Assembly: GCF_026745355.1 (NCBI RefSeq)
Contig: NC_079204.1
Coordinates: 53,030,532-53,094,531, forward strand
Source: Beta vulgaris subsp. vulgaris
Taxonomy: Eukaryota > Streptophyta > Magnoliopsida > Caryophyllales > Amaranthaceae
Reading direction: 5' to 3'
DNA length: 64,000 nucleotides
Shown here: positions 24,526 to 36,266 of the stretch, piece after piece
Position numbering within the stretch: the first letter of the stretch is position 1
How the letters are laid out: every line of letters starts with the position of its first letter
Position numbers and translations under genes: made by a program
The notes under the pieces: generated by a model
Databases searched by the model: none
Told to the model about the DNA's origin: nothing
Seen by the model: the letters and a program-made list of their open reading frames with translations, nothing else

Positions 24526-25144
24526 GTCTTTATCTCATAAACCTCTTCTTTAGATCTAGAAAAACTTATCTAACCAATAAACCCAACTGTAATTATGTGA
24601 TCGAAGACTTGACTTTGATCTCTCAATGGAGACTAAGCTGACTCGAAACCTAAAATAATAAAATGTACTCAAATTTATCCTAAATTAACTAGGATCAAAA
24701 CGACTTGATTAGAAATTAACATAGACATTAGTATTAAACTATTAGTATGTGGCTCAGTTATGTTCAAGTTATTGTAATTTATTTCAAAAAATAAAATAAG
24801 ATAAGACAAGATAAGATAAGAACTTATAAGTTAAGATAAGATAAGATAAGATAAGATAAGATAAGATCATAGACACACACGATAAACTATCTTTTAAGAT
24901 AAGATAAAATAAAATAAGAAAAGATATGATAAGATCAGATTACATAAGATAATACAAGACAAGACAAAATAAGTTGAATCAAACGGACCCGTAATACTTT
25001 ATATATATTGAGCTAATTTCCACTTATTCAACCAGCCCCTCTATTTAACGTAACTATAAATCATTTCAATTACTTTTTAGTTTTTACTGATCATTTAACA
25101 ATAAGAGTGCCTATTATTACTTACTCTTCGTAAAATATTGAGCT
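24526..25144. other. Intergenic DNA with AAGAT repeats
   Basis: Apart from the microsatellite at 24787-24972, no gene or element ends were recognised. AATCAAACGGACCC at about 24977 resembles a MITE terminus (GGTCCGTTTGATT when inverted), but no partner end was found. Confidence 0.35.
24787..24972. repeat. AAGAT pentanucleotide microsatellite
   Basis: Runs of AAGAT, with GATAAG phases and AAAT/AAGAC variants. The purest part is about 24830-24865. An interruption (GATCATAGACACACACG) divides two imperfect arrays. Confidence 0.9.
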
Positions 25145-27629
25145 AAAAGCAACTCGATATGGAAATTATTACTAAAATCATAGTACAAAGACTCAGACCT
25201 CTACTGAATAGGATGATCTCCACTAACCAAAGTAGATTCCTTCCAGGTAGAGGCACTTAGAATAACTACATAGTTGCTTCTGAAATCCTTCACTCTATGA
25301 AGATGAGGAAAGGTAAGAGGGGTTGGGTGGCTGTCAAAATTGATTTTGAAAAAACTTATGACATTCTAGAATGGGACTTTATCTGTAGTACCATTAGGAA
25401 GCACAAACTGGATAGCAACACATGTAACCTTATCATGAGCTGCATAACATCTGTCTCATCCTCTTTCATCTTCAATGGCCATCCCTCTGAAAACTTTCAG
25501 CCTTCTAGAGGAATTAGGCAGGGCGACCTATTCTCCCCATATATCTTTATATTATGCATGGAACATATGACATATCTCATTAATGCATCCTGTCAGGAAG
25601 ATAGTTGGACGCCCTTATCAATCCTTAGGAACAATCTCTCTGTGTCCCACTTACTCTTTGATAATGATATTCTTCTATTTAATTGGGGAAGCAACTGTTA
25701 CAATTGTTGATGCCATGATACATACCCTGGATCTCTTCCATAGATAGTCTGGGCTAAAGATGAACACGCAAAAGAGCATGGTTTACTTCTCCAAAAACAC
25801 AAACTCTAGGATTTGCACCCTAATCTTCACTCGAATAAAAATTTCCCAGCATACTAACATGGTATTGTATATGGGTTTCCCCCTCACAGACAAAAGACCC
25901 TGGAAAGCCAGAACCCTTGCAAAAGCTGGTAGAGGCACTCTTATTAACGCCACTCTCAATGCAATTTCGGCCTATTCCATGTCATGCATCTGCCTCCCAG
26001 CCAAGATCGCCTTAACCATTGAAGCCACCATCATGAACTTCTTTTGGGGGTCTGAGGAGGGGAAAAATAAATTTTCTTTATCTCTTGGGATAAAATTAGT
26101 GGTCCTAAGGATCTGAGAGGGCTGAGAATGAGGGAAAACAATATCTTCAATAAAATAAGCCATGTCAAGCTCTGCTGGAATATGCACTCCTCTAACAACC
26201 TTGCTGCCCAAGTAGCGATCCAGAAATATTGTAAAGGAAGGGAGATCCGAAAACCCTTCAGTAAAGAATCCCACATATGACAGGACATGGGGAAGGGAGA
26301 TCTTCCAAAAGTACTCAGGCTAGTGCATAGGAAATGGGTTTTCTGTGATGTTTTGGCACGATGTCTAGACCCCTTTTGGCCCCCTAAGGATGGTAGTGCA
26401 CGGGCCTATGTTCCCTCAGGAGTCTCAAAGACTAGTTGCTAGTGTCATAAGCAATGTAACTTGGGATCTTCAGGGCCTGACCCTTCACCTTGCCCCACAT
26501 ATTGCCTCATGGATTTCTAGGTATAACCAACACGAGAACCAACACCAACTTTAGGACAACCTCGTTTGATGGACTGCTAAAGGGACCTTCTTTGACTCTA
26601 AGACCATCTATAGGGCTGAGTGGAAGCAGAAATGCCCCAATATCCACCCCCCTAAGGTGGAATGGAAAGATATCCGGAACACCCCGTGCCATAGAGGACT
26701 GGGGGACAACCCTACTTGCTCTTTTTTGCCAAATTGTTAATGAAACCAGAGACCATGTCCTCAGAGACTGCCTTAGAGTTGTTGAGCTTTGGAGTAAATG
26801 TAGTCTTCCCCCTGACTTTTCCTAGATTTTAATAGATGGGTAACCACAATTATTTTCTCAACCAAGACCATGACTAACACTTTTAACCTCCCTTAGGCGG
26901 CTACGGTATTTTCATTCTTGTGTTGGAGGATTTGTATAAGAAGGAACTAATGGATTTTCAATTAAAGAAAGACTTGTGTTATCCCCTTCTCTTCCTAAAA
27001 TTGCGAACCTTAAAACCTCCGAAAATCATAATTTCACCATTGTTGTAGGTGCATCCTTTTGTCAAAATACTTATCATGCAGGGTTGGGAGCTATTTGCAG
27101 AAATAGTACATGCCAATGGGTGGAAGGTATTTGTTCAACCATGATGAGTATTGACGCCAATATGGCAGAACTCCTAGCTAGCCATCAAGAAGGAATTGTA
27201 TTGGATTAAAAGGTATGGTTGGGATGATTGTATAATTCTCTCAGACTCACTGGTAACAGTAGCAAACATTAATGGGGAGGAAAAAATAAAATATAGATAT
27301 ATACTCTAATATGACAAAAACATGTAGGCGCTGTTATATGAGACATGGGTGAAGGTGCTCAAAGTTGAGCTGGACCAAACAAGGGAAGTAGATACACTAG
27401 CTAAGATAGTTCATCAAGGGTTCAATGATGTTGATGTTCTCCTCCAATTTTGTAAATCTTCTTGGGAGGAACTACATATTAACGTAGAAGAATTAACCTT
27501 TGATCTTTTGCAACAGTTCTGTTGCAGGGGTTTATGATCCCTTGGCTACTTCTAGTATTTTGTAATCACACTTTAATATGCTACTAGTTTAATATATTGC
27601 TCCCTTCAACCGAAAAAAGCAACTCGATA
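25145..27629 (+). mobile_element. 5'-truncated LINE with 15-bp target duplication
   Basis: The same 15-mer AAAAGCAACTCGATA flanks the element at 25145-25159 and 27615-27629. Between them lies an L1-type coding remnant ending in a short A tail (CCGAAAAAA). The element begins inside the reverse transcriptase domain, the usual outcome of incomplete target-primed reverse transcription. The body is about 2.46 kb. Confidence 0.9.
25160..27535 (+). pseudogene. LINE reverse transcriptase / RNase H pseudogene
   Basis: Reading in several broken frames: RT fingers and palm (25160-25710, with VAVKIDFEKTYD and GIRQGDLFSPYIFILC), thumb remnant (25760-26330), the zinc-binding RT C-terminal region (26490-26830, ending NETRDHVLRDCL) and an RNase H-like domain (27020-27450, with GLGAICRNSTCQW, AELLASH and REVDTLAKIVHQGF). 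The expected FADD catalytic motif reads FDND, and many stops interrupt the frame, so it is inactive. The endonuclease and first ORF are absent because of 5' truncation. Confidence 0.88.
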
Positions 27630-27787
27630 ACTAACTTGAGATGAAGAGAGTACCTTAATGATAAATATACGATAAATTCACTACAATTTCCTTTTTCTTT
27701 TTCTTTTTGAATGTAAAATTAGAAATTCACAATCCTTGATATGATTATAGCCTCGAAGTTTCCTACATCCTGAAATTATCATATCAC

Positions 27788-29821
27788 CACTAGTACAATA
27801 ATTGCTTATTGCAGCGGTGAAATTGATATGGTTTTAGTCATATGCATCAATATTTTAATCTATTGTTGCGGTTTTGGGTGGAAACCGCAGCAATAAATGT
27901 CAACGGTAATTAAATTTTTTTCTAGGATTTTTTTACAAGAATAATACAAACTTTTGGTCGTTCTCTCGCAATAATACGAACTTTTGATTATCATGTAACA
28001 ATACAAACTTTACATCAAGATTCCTCCAGTAGGTCAAGTTGACCGTTAACCTGTAAAACAGGTAAAAAAAAATTAACTCCAAAATCTCTTCATCCTCCCC
28101 CCTAGCCAACCAACTAAAATCTGAAACCCCCCCTCCCGCAACCCTTACCTCCACCGTCACCCCCATGGATTAAACCACCCTCACCACCCCCTCCCCAGGC
28201 CACCATGAAACTGCCTTCCCCAGCAACGAAACATTCCTCGGGCCACCCGAACCTAGCTCCTCCCACCACCACCCCACCCATTCCCCCACCAGAAAACCAC
28301 CCTCCTATCCTTGAACCTCCCCCCGAAACTGAATTCCTCTTCCAAAAACGAAGAAGATGCTGCCACCACCCAACCAGCACTCCGCCACCACCCCATCACC
28401 AGAAAATCTCCCTAGAAACCCAACCCACAACCACAAACCGCTACCACAAATCCATCTGACTCAACTTGCAGCCACCACAAACCCACCTCGTAACCACTCT
28501 CTCACTTCCACCAGCCAAGATCCAAAACCCCACCATAATCAACAAAAACCCATTCCACCCAACTTGCAGCCACCACAAATATATCCCGTAAGGGCGAAGA
28601 GAGAAATTGGTTGAGGGAAGGATGGGTAGGGTCAGGGGGTGGGATCAGGGATGGGTGAGGGAGAAAGAAAAAAATTCCTTATTATGTTTCTCAAATTTAA
28701 ATAATTTTTTTTTAAAATTAACCAATAGAAAAAGCGACACATATCCTAGAGAGTACCACGTCAGCTTGTTTACCTCCTACAATAAGTTAGCAACAGATAT
28801 TGCTGTATTGGAGAAATTTTGATGTAAAGTTTGTATTATTACATAATAATCAAAAGTTTGTATTATTGCGAGAGAACGACCAAAAGTTTATATTATTCTT
28901 GTATTATTGCGAGAGAATGACCAAAAGTTTGTATTAACTTGCCAAGATTCCTTCAGTCGCTTCTCTCAATCTCCCACTCATCTCGCCTCTCTCTCTCATT
29001 CACACTTCGCAACACCGTCCACGTCATCATCGACCGATTCTCGCCTCATCATCGCGGCTGATCCTCGCCTCGTCATCGTCGGCAGATTACTCGACTCCTT
29101 TCTTCGCTTATTCTCTTTCGTCAGCCGTTCTGCTCCGATCCTTTGTCGGCCTTTCTTCATTCCACTAGACGAAGACGATTCTTCGCTCGACCGTCCTCGT
29201 CATTACTCCAGGCCTCGTCATCGTCGCTCTAACGGTTGTTCTGTAAATTTTTATTTTAGTTTTAGTTTAGATCTGACGTGTATTTGTATTTTTAGGTTTC
29301 AATTTGTTCTAACTATTCTTTGACCTCCTGTAAAAAAAATTTAATCAATTCATTTTAGAATTTTTGTAATTAGTTTCAATTTGTTCTTTAGTTAGTTTCA
29401 TTTCCTCATTCTCTTTTCTAATTTCTTTTATTTTATATTTTATATATTGTAATTGTATTATTTACATTATTTATGACTTTATACTCAATATATAGATTCA
29501 ATATGTTGTACCAGTGAGTTTTAGTTACTTTTAAGTTTTTATCGCATTTTAACATTGAAAATAATTTGAAGATTTTACTTTCAAATTTTTTTTTTAAATA
29601 GTGCACCAATTGCTATAGTTTTAGCCCAAAATCGGAAAATAGGTGCACATTTTTAATATTAAAGAAAGACATATTGCTGCGGTTTCGGGAAGAAACTGCA
29701 GCAATAAGTTGACGGCAACAATAGGTAATTACCTGTTGATGTTCCCTTAATTGTGGTGCGGCTAAAACCGCCGTAATAGGCCACTTAATGATTGTTGCAA
29801 TAAGCAATTGTTCTACTAATG
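27788..29821. mobile_element. Non-autonomous CACTA element (TTGCGG/GCAGCAATA family)
   Basis: The left end CACTAGTACAATAATTGC and the inverted right end CATTAGTAGAACAATTGC share TIRs and the following CTTATTGCA. Subterminal zones (27805-27900 and 29670-29815) repeat TTGCTGCGGTTT-type words in both orientations. A CT-rich, leader-like segment at 28960-29260 resembles a promoter/5' exon remnant. Flanking trinucleotides (CAC, TAT) do not match, so the 3-bp duplication is lost or mutated. The nested element at 27931-28905 lies inside. Confidence 0.7.
27931..28905. mobile_element. Element with about 85-bp inverted repeats around a C-rich core
   Basis: The left arm (about 27931-28019, ACAAGAATAATACAAACTTT...) is an almost exact inverse of the right arm (about 28820-28905). 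Part of the right terminal unit is repeated once more at 28906-28938. The core (28080-28620) is strikingly C-rich and encodes Pro/Thr/His-rich frames in all phases, none convincing. Long terminal repeats with a GC-rich, gene-like core suggest a Pack-MULE, but no duplication was found. Confidence 0.55.
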
Positions 29822-31204
29822 TATATTAACATATAAGTATATAACTATGGGATACAAATATAATCGATATATAACAGCCAATCATGAACTTCATTAAATC
29901 AACGAATTTCAAATATCTGTATTCTATATGTCAACTCTTGACCTTTCTGTGTCCATCCTTAATTACTTAAATACCCCCAACCAACAACAAATATTACAAC
30001 TCTACCAAACATGAAATTAAAAAAAAAAAACTACTGCATCTTAAAAATCTGCCACTACCTGAAGCAGTTAACCACTAAAGTAACCAAAAATGTAAAAATA
30101 AAAATTCACACAAATAGAAGCACTTATCGATAGTTTATTTTCTCCATCTTCTTCCTCTTCCAAATCTTCAATTCCACCACGTACTCTGCTCATCCTCTTC
30201 CATTGCATCAACGCAATTTATAACTAAAAATCAACATTATGTAATAAAGCATAAGTAATTTTTTCCCAAATTCTCTATACAAATATAACGTCTAATTTCT
30301 TTTTTGTGATTTCAATTATGGAACCAAGGATAAGTGAAGAGTAGCAAGTAATGCAAAGCAGTCGATGTTTCAAAAAGGATAAAAAAAGGTATGTTCTTAC
30401 AACAACGAATAAACCGGAATCATAATGTAAATTCAATGTTACTACTTAAGGTACTTAAGTTTCAAAACTTATACTTCAATTAAATTTGCGTCATGACATT
30501 GTTAATTACTCATTATCTTAAAAGATGAAGAGATGTAAACTCAATGTATTCTTCACTTACTAAATGTCATTTAGTTCATTTTGATGTAAACTCAATGAAC
30601 TTGGCAAGTTATGTTCATTTTCGAATATTTAGTAAGTATTACCCAATCTGCGTTCTTGCATTGAAGTGGCAATCGTTAATTTCAAAAATAAGATTGATCA
30701 AGTGTAACCCCCACCCCCACCCCCCACCCCACCACAATAAAAAAACGTCTGTTTTATAAGAAAATATATATAAGAATTTGTTCTTGAAAAAATCTTCAAA
30801 TTCTAAGAAAAACTAAAAAAAACGCCCTTGCAATTACTTGTAAAACATCTCAAATCATTTTTGTTGTGATTTTCCGGAGCAACCTTAAAAGATCATTTTT
30901 CGGATCTCTTCTCTTTAGTTATTTTTCAAATCTCTTCTCTTTAATTGTTCAAATAAATCTTTAAACTCTAACACATACATGCAGACCTCGATTAATTGAA
31001 TTACATTTTTGCTGATGAAGAATCTATTCTACTGATGGTGTTTGAGAGTTTCACATCTCTCGGATTTTGGAAGAATAATGGGAAATGGGGTTTTCATGGT
31101 GGGCATTTTAGGCATCGAAAATATGAGTTATAAATGGTTTTTCTGGTGGGGTTTGATATGAGGTGCCAATGGTGGCGGAAAAAAGCATTAATAATATTTT
31201 TTTC
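29822..31204. other. Unassigned AT-rich DNA
   Basis: Contains a C-rich tract (30707-30733, runs of CCCCCAC) and nothing recognisable as a gene. Frames near 30544-30759 are not supported by any motif. Confidence 0.35.
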
Positions 31205-32268
31205 GTTTTTTCACCAAAGAACCCCGACAAATTAAAAAATTCATCATATACCCTCAATGTTTAAAAAATTCACCATATACCCTTGAGTTTTCGAAAACGT
31301 GCACCAGATGTCCTTTTTCTAATTTCCATTAACTCACCGTTAGCTTTATTTATCATTTTGCCATTATTAACCCTAAATCCTAAAATCTAAACCCTAACCA
31401 TAACCCCCCTCCCCCCTCCACCAGCCCCCACCCCTCCTCTCCACCACCGCAGCCCCTACCCCTCCCCCTCCCCTCCACCACCGCAATCCACCCCTCCCCC
31501 TTCCAGCCGCCACCAGCCGAATTTGAGTTGCGTCGTCACCACCGGCCAACCCCACAACCACGAATCCCATGAAACAAAAAAAAAACCCAACCACAAATCC
31601 CCTAAACCCATGACCACCTTAACCCAACCACGAATCCTTGCCGATTTTTCTCTCTCCTCTATTCTTTATTTTTCGATATTCTTCATTCTAAAGATTCAAT
31701 TTCGAGGGCCGAGGGTGAGGGTTCCATTTTCACAATCTCTCTCTCCTCTGTTTTTCGAGGGTGGTGATGGGTCGCGGCTGTTGGTGGTTCTCTTGCGCCC
31801 TTCTTCTTTCTCTTGTTTCGTTATTATTATTGTTGTTGTTGTTGGGGAATTCAACGAGGAAGGGGAAATCGGTGGGGAGGGAGTGAAGGACAAGCAGTGG
31901 CGGTGGATCGGAGGTGGAAGGGGTGGGAGAGGGGTTGCGACGGTGGAGTGGAGAAGAGATGAGGGGGTCGGGGTGGGCTGGTAGGGGGTTAGGGGTGGTG
32001 TTAGGTTTAGGGTTAAGGTAAAAGTTTATGATTAGGGTTAGGGGAAGGGTTTAGGTTTAGGATTAGGGTTAAAATTAGAGTTAGAGTTAGATTAGAATTA
32101 GGTTAATAATAGAAAATGGTAAATAAAGCTAACGGTGAGTTAACGGAAGTTTGAAAAAGGGGCATCTGGTGCACGTTTTCGAAAACTTAAGGGTATATGG
32201 TGAATTTTTGAAACATTGAGGGTATATGGTAAATTTTTTAATTTATTGGGAGTATTTGGTGAAAAAAC
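31205..32268. mobile_element. Mutator-like element with about 165-bp TIRs and telomere-like tracts
   Basis: The left arm (31205-31370, GTTTTTTCACCAAAGAAC...) is mirrored by the right arm (about 32105-32268). Shared landmarks include CACCATATACCCTTGAG, TTTTCGAAAACGTGCACC and AACTCACCGTTAGC with their complements. Flanking ATTTTTTTC and ATTTGTTTC are a possible 9-bp duplication with one mismatch, but placement is uncertain. Inside, CCCTAAA-like (31368-31400) and TTTAGGG-like (31985-32095) variants face each other around a C/G-rich core (31400-31980) whose frames are low-complexity. It is probably a non-autonomous MULE, possibly carrying captured DNA. Confidence 0.65.
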
Positions 32269-32689
32269 CTTATTTGTTTCTCTATTTATGTAAAATAATT
32301 CTCCATAAATTGATGTCCATAAAAAGAGATAAAAATACGCTTAAAAACACAAACTCAACTTTATCAATTCTTTTTCTAATAGTCGCAGTGGTATAATATA
32401 TTATTACTAAACTTCATCAAAATCAATGAACATATTTGTTAGTTTCAATTAAACCACATAAACAAAGATAGATATATGAAGTAGAGTAAAATATTGAATC
32501 AAATAATTTGCAGCAAGGAAACTATAGAATGGAGATGTTACATTATTTAAATAACATCAAAAGAATTTGGTACGTGCTGCAGGTCGACTGGGTTGAAGAG
32601 TGCATGTGGTTGACTAAGCATCATAAAGGGAAAATAATTTTTCCCTATATATTGTCAAAGGGATCGGAGTTCTAGTTCAATATATGTGC
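32269..32689. other. Unassigned DNA
   Basis: No gene, inverted repeat or other supported element was recognised. Confidence 0.35.
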
Positions 32690-34350
32690 CAAATAATTTT
32701 TTTTTTTATTTTCTTCAGACAAAACCGCTACTAAAAGTCACGGTTTAATTTACAACACATAAAGCTACCAAGTGAAATAGCAAAAATATGATTTAGAATA
32801 GCGGTTAATTATGTAGAACCGCTACTCTTAGTAGCGGTGTATGAAAGACATAAAGAAATTATCAAACGTCTCAGGTATCACTAATTCACTATATATCACC
32901 AGCATGGAATTAGCGTCATTCACAACCACCAATTGTCCACCCCACTAACAAAACAACCAGCAATAATACATTCACCCCAACACCACCTCCACCTCCACCC
33001 AACAAAAATTAAGTTTGGACGACGTCAGTTACTCTAATTGGTACTGCAATTACTCCAGTCTCCAACCAACCTTTCGCTAGTTCGAGTATAAACCAAAGAA
33101 AAAAACCATGAAAATGGAAAAATTAAAATAAAGGGATAGATCCTAAAATTTAGAGAAAATAAAGTGAATAAAAAGTTCAAGAATTTAATTGCACAACTTA
33201 TTAATAGGCAGGGACATCATCAACCAAAGAAGGACGCAGTACAACCGAGGATTTAGGAACGGTGGGTCATGGGTGTTGGACGGGGAAATATGAGAGAGAG
33301 AGAGGTAGGATGGGTTCAACCCATCTTGAAATTTTTTATCTTGCAATGCTTCTGTTACTGCAATTAGAGTTGACGATGTGTAGGATCTGGACAAGGTCCT
33401 CTAGGATCCAGATCCGTTTTTTAGGCAAGGATCCAGATTCTACCCGGATCCACTAGGTAATAAACGATCCAGATCCAGGTCCAAGATGGATCCAAAACGG
33501 ATCCTTGCATATTGTCTTCAAACTCTCCTAATTTTCACAATAATTAAAGATTTCAAACAATAAAGTCATCTAATATCAACCAAAAAATATATTTAATTTT
33601 TGAAAAATAACCATTGCAACTACTTACAACTATTCAATTATCAAACTGTAGATTAGTTATCAACCCAATTATCGAACTCAATTATCTAGTAAATTCGCAC
33701 AAAAAGCACACATTAATTAGAACAATAATCCTAAATTCAAGAGAAAATTTGTTTTACATGTAATAACTATTTTATAATATTATGATAATATAATATTAAA
33801 TAATATATAATAATATTACAAAGACTGGTAAATGAATCTGGATAATAATTTAGCATCCGGTCCAAATCCAATTTTTCAAGGATGATCCAGATCCTACCCA
33901 AATTCATAGGGTCCAAAATTTGAGGAACCAAATCCGTCAAAAATGAATTTGGATCTACATATCCGAGTAGGGTCCATTACCCACTGCCATCTCTAATTGT
34001 AGTGCTTGTGTTGGAGGGGGAAATATGAAATAGGGGGAGAGAGGGGGGATGGTTTCTACTGTTGCTGAAATTTTTTATCTTGAGCGGGATGATGACAGTA
34101 GGAGTGAGTATGACTTGTGGAGGAGGGGATGAGGGTGATGAGAGATAAATCATGGCGGTGGAGAGAGTTTGTGGGAAATTGGGGATGATTAAATCATGAA
34201 ATACAAGAGCTAATTAAACCGTTATTCATGGTAGTTATGTTCTATGTTGAGCCGTTAATTAATAACATTAGCGGTTCACCAAAACCACATCGTTATTTCA
34301 ATTTGCGCTTTGCTTTAGTTAACCGCAAATTCAGTCTGTAGTTTTACATA
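32690..34350. repeat. Probable non-autonomous element with AACCGCTACT subterminal repeats
   Basis: AACCGCTACT/AGTAGCGGTT words cluster at 32720-32840 and again, more diverged, at 34215-34335, in opposite senses, as in CACTA subterminal regions. The words match those at 14455-14690. No CACTA terminus or duplication was found, so the limits are approximate. A 71-bp segment starting GTGTTGG and ending TTATCTTG occurs at 33273-33343 and again, diverged, at 34008-34082, on either side of the nested hAT element. Confidence 0.4.
33365..33995. mobile_element. hAT non-autonomous element with GGATCC palindromes
   Basis: The left end TAGAGTTGACGATG and the inverted right end TAGAGATGGCAGTGGG share the TAGAG(A/T)TG start seen in the 52406 copy. 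Flanks ACTGCAAT (33357-33364) and ATTGTAGT (33996-34003) match at 5 of 8, and all differences are transitions. GGATCC/GATCCAGATCC repeats fill both subterminal zones and the centre is AT-rich. Its 631-bp length is close to that of the GGGCTGG-family copies. Confidence 0.62.
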
Positions 34351-34444
34351 AAACTTAAAAGAAAAAACAAAACCCACTTATAGTCCTACGTGGATAGTAG
34401 GTAAGGAATTAAATCCAACTTTGACACATATCACTACAAGAAAA

Positions 34445-34985
34445 TAGGTTTTGGGCAACAAAAATATTCGTCGCCCAATGGGACAAGTTCGTTGCACAAA
34501 GGTTTGGGCAACGAAATTTTTGCGCGCCAATTTCGTCGTCTTAGGCTCGACGCCCATTGTATTTTGTGCGTCGAAAATTGTGGTCGTTGCACAAACCACA
34601 TCTTGGGCATCGAATTACATTCGTTGCCCATAATGGTCTTTTGTGCTACGAGTCCGTATCCGTTGCACATTTATGAAAACAGTTAGGCAACGAGTTTCTT
34701 ACGTCGTTGCCCATAATGTTCTTTTGTGCAACGAGTTTCTTACGTCGTTGCCCAATATTAATGAACTTTGTGCAACAATACTGTTTTTTGTCGCCCATTA
34801 TATCTTGTAGTCTTACATGACATGATGTTTTGGGCAACACTGGTTTCGTCGCCCAAAATACTTTAGGCTACGAATTGTTGTACATATTTTTCAATCAAAC
34901 GCTAAATTGAAATGACAATGTACGAACTCTATTTCGTTGCCCAAATTGGTATGGACTACGAATTATTGTTATCGTGTAATCTATA
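34445..34985. repeat. CACTA subterminal repeat array, 3' end
   Basis: About fifteen copies of a motif near TGGGCAACGA or its complement TCGTTGCCCA, with GTGCAACGA/CGTTGCACAA variants, are spaced 20-60 bp in both orientations. By analogy with En/Spm these would be binding sites of the TNPA-like protein. Confidence 0.85.
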
Positions 34986-35968
34986 AGCTTTTTCCCTGTT
35001 CATATAAATGACATGAAAACAAAAGTATGAGATAGAATAACAAATTGTATATAATCGGAGTACAACAAAATAATCTTCAAATTTGACATTCAATGTACCT
35101 TATAATTCTAAGTAAATCTTAAAAAAACTAATTAGCAGTATCCATAATCTACGAAGAAATTCACATAATCTAAGCCTTATCATAGCTCCCCTCTGCTAGT
35201 TCCGGAAAATAGTCACGACCTATTGTTCCTGATAAAATTAAAAAACGTTATAATTAGATACCCATAAAAAAAACGTTATAATAAGTCATGAACCATTATT
35301 CCTGATAAAATAAAACAATTATGATAGATCTGTAAAAGGAAAATGTAGAATGCCATAATGAGCTGAAGTCTATACTCTAAAGCATGATAATTTTTTTTTT
35401 CAAATTACTTGCTTCTTAAGTGCTAAATCATGATGCAATGATATTACGCCAACTATACTAAAGATGACCTTGACAGATATTTAACCCAACTATACTAAAG
35501 ATGACCTTGACAAACTCTTCTTTCTCTCCAAGATCCTGAACGAGAGACATAACTAGATTGTGACTAAAATTAAGAGATATTAAGTGAGTGTAGTCAGCTG
35601 AGATAAAGCAGACCTGTCTAATCTCTAATATAATTTGCGGGGAGTGCGAAATGCTGCAAACAGTCTAAGAGGCATTCGGTTCACACCATAATTTCACTCA
35701 AATGGAAATGCTTACTTTTATACAGTCCACTTCTTAAATTAGCATCCACACCACAAATTTATAGAAGTCAATGACATGAGCTAAAATTCTGAAGAACAAA
35801 GCAATATGTCTCCATAACTAAACATAGAAACATACATATTGAGCAAAAAAAAAACATATTCTAACCAGTAACCACGGAAACTAAGTTCTATTAGCAAAAG
35901 TTTCAAACTATGAACAACAAAACCTTTTTTATCATAATTTGCAAGTTCAGAAGAAGTAATATTCAAGG
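34986..35968. other. CACTA interior downstream of the SRPP-like fragment
   Basis: AT-rich DNA without coding signals. Part may be the captured 3' flank of the SRPP-like gene, since it follows that stop codon on the minus strand. Confidence 0.35.
35449..35512. repeat. 27-bp direct repeat
   Basis: CCAACTATACTAAAGATGACC plus six more bases occurs at 35449-35475 and again identically at 35486-35512. Confidence 0.9.
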
Positions 35969-36266
35969 TCAGTGTGCAGCAACAGGCATAGCAGTTCCAT
36001 TTCCATTAACAGCAACAGACTCTGTATCACCCTCCTGAGCATCGCACACCTTCACAATCTTGTCAATAGGCACCAGAGGCATATAATTTGCAACTCTGTA
36101 ACCCCTATCATTGCATATTTTCACAGTTTGATTATACTTCTTAGAGCAGAGGGTTGATGTGGGAACAACTAACTCAGCTACCTTTGGGAAAAGGGGAAGG
36201 CGATTGAGTGATCGCCATGCTGAAACAGCATACTGCTCTGCGACGGGTTCATACTTGGTATACTGT
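35969..36266 (-). pseudogene. Captured terminal exon of an SRPP/REF/LDAP-like gene
   Basis: On the minus strand an acceptor (CCCCCTGCAG) precedes a 298-bp open exon ending at a normal stop. The product includes YTKYEPVAEQYAVSAWRSLN and LPLFPKVAELVVPTS, then KYNQTVK and NYMPLVPIDKIVKV, matching my recollection of the C-terminal half of plant REF/SRPP proteins, which coat lipid droplets or rubber particles and respond to stress. Only this last exon is present, without promoter or upstream exons. It lies inside the CACTA element in the same orientation as the transposase genes, so I read it as transposon capture. The frame is intact across the exon, so fairly recent capture or some constraint is possible. 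Confidence 0.75.

Noticed and set aside
24520..24530. GTCTT as the partner of GTCTT at 15669-15673, implying a 5-bp duplication of the minus-strand copia
   Set aside because: No 5' LTR adjoins it and gag is truncated at this point, so a 5-base match is likely chance.
28205..28614. Proline/histidine-rich ORFs
   Set aside because: Open in several phases because the DNA is C-rich; no start context, splice signals or conserved motif.
31523..31984. 153-codon ORF inside the Mutator-like element
   Set aside because: Gly/Arg/Val-rich low-complexity product from a G-rich tract, with a competing frame on the other strand.
31368..32095. Possible telomere or telomere fusion
   Set aside because: Repeats are degenerate, short and enclosed by transposon inverted repeats.
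32585..32596. CTGCAGGTCGAC, resembling a cloning polylinker
   Set aside because: Only 12 bp, with no other vector sequence around it; chance occurrence is adequate.
34445..34985. Regularly spaced short repeats that might suggest a CRISPR-like array
   Set aside because: Motifs are about 10 bp, in both orientations with irregular spacing, and adjoin a CACTA terminus in plant DNA.
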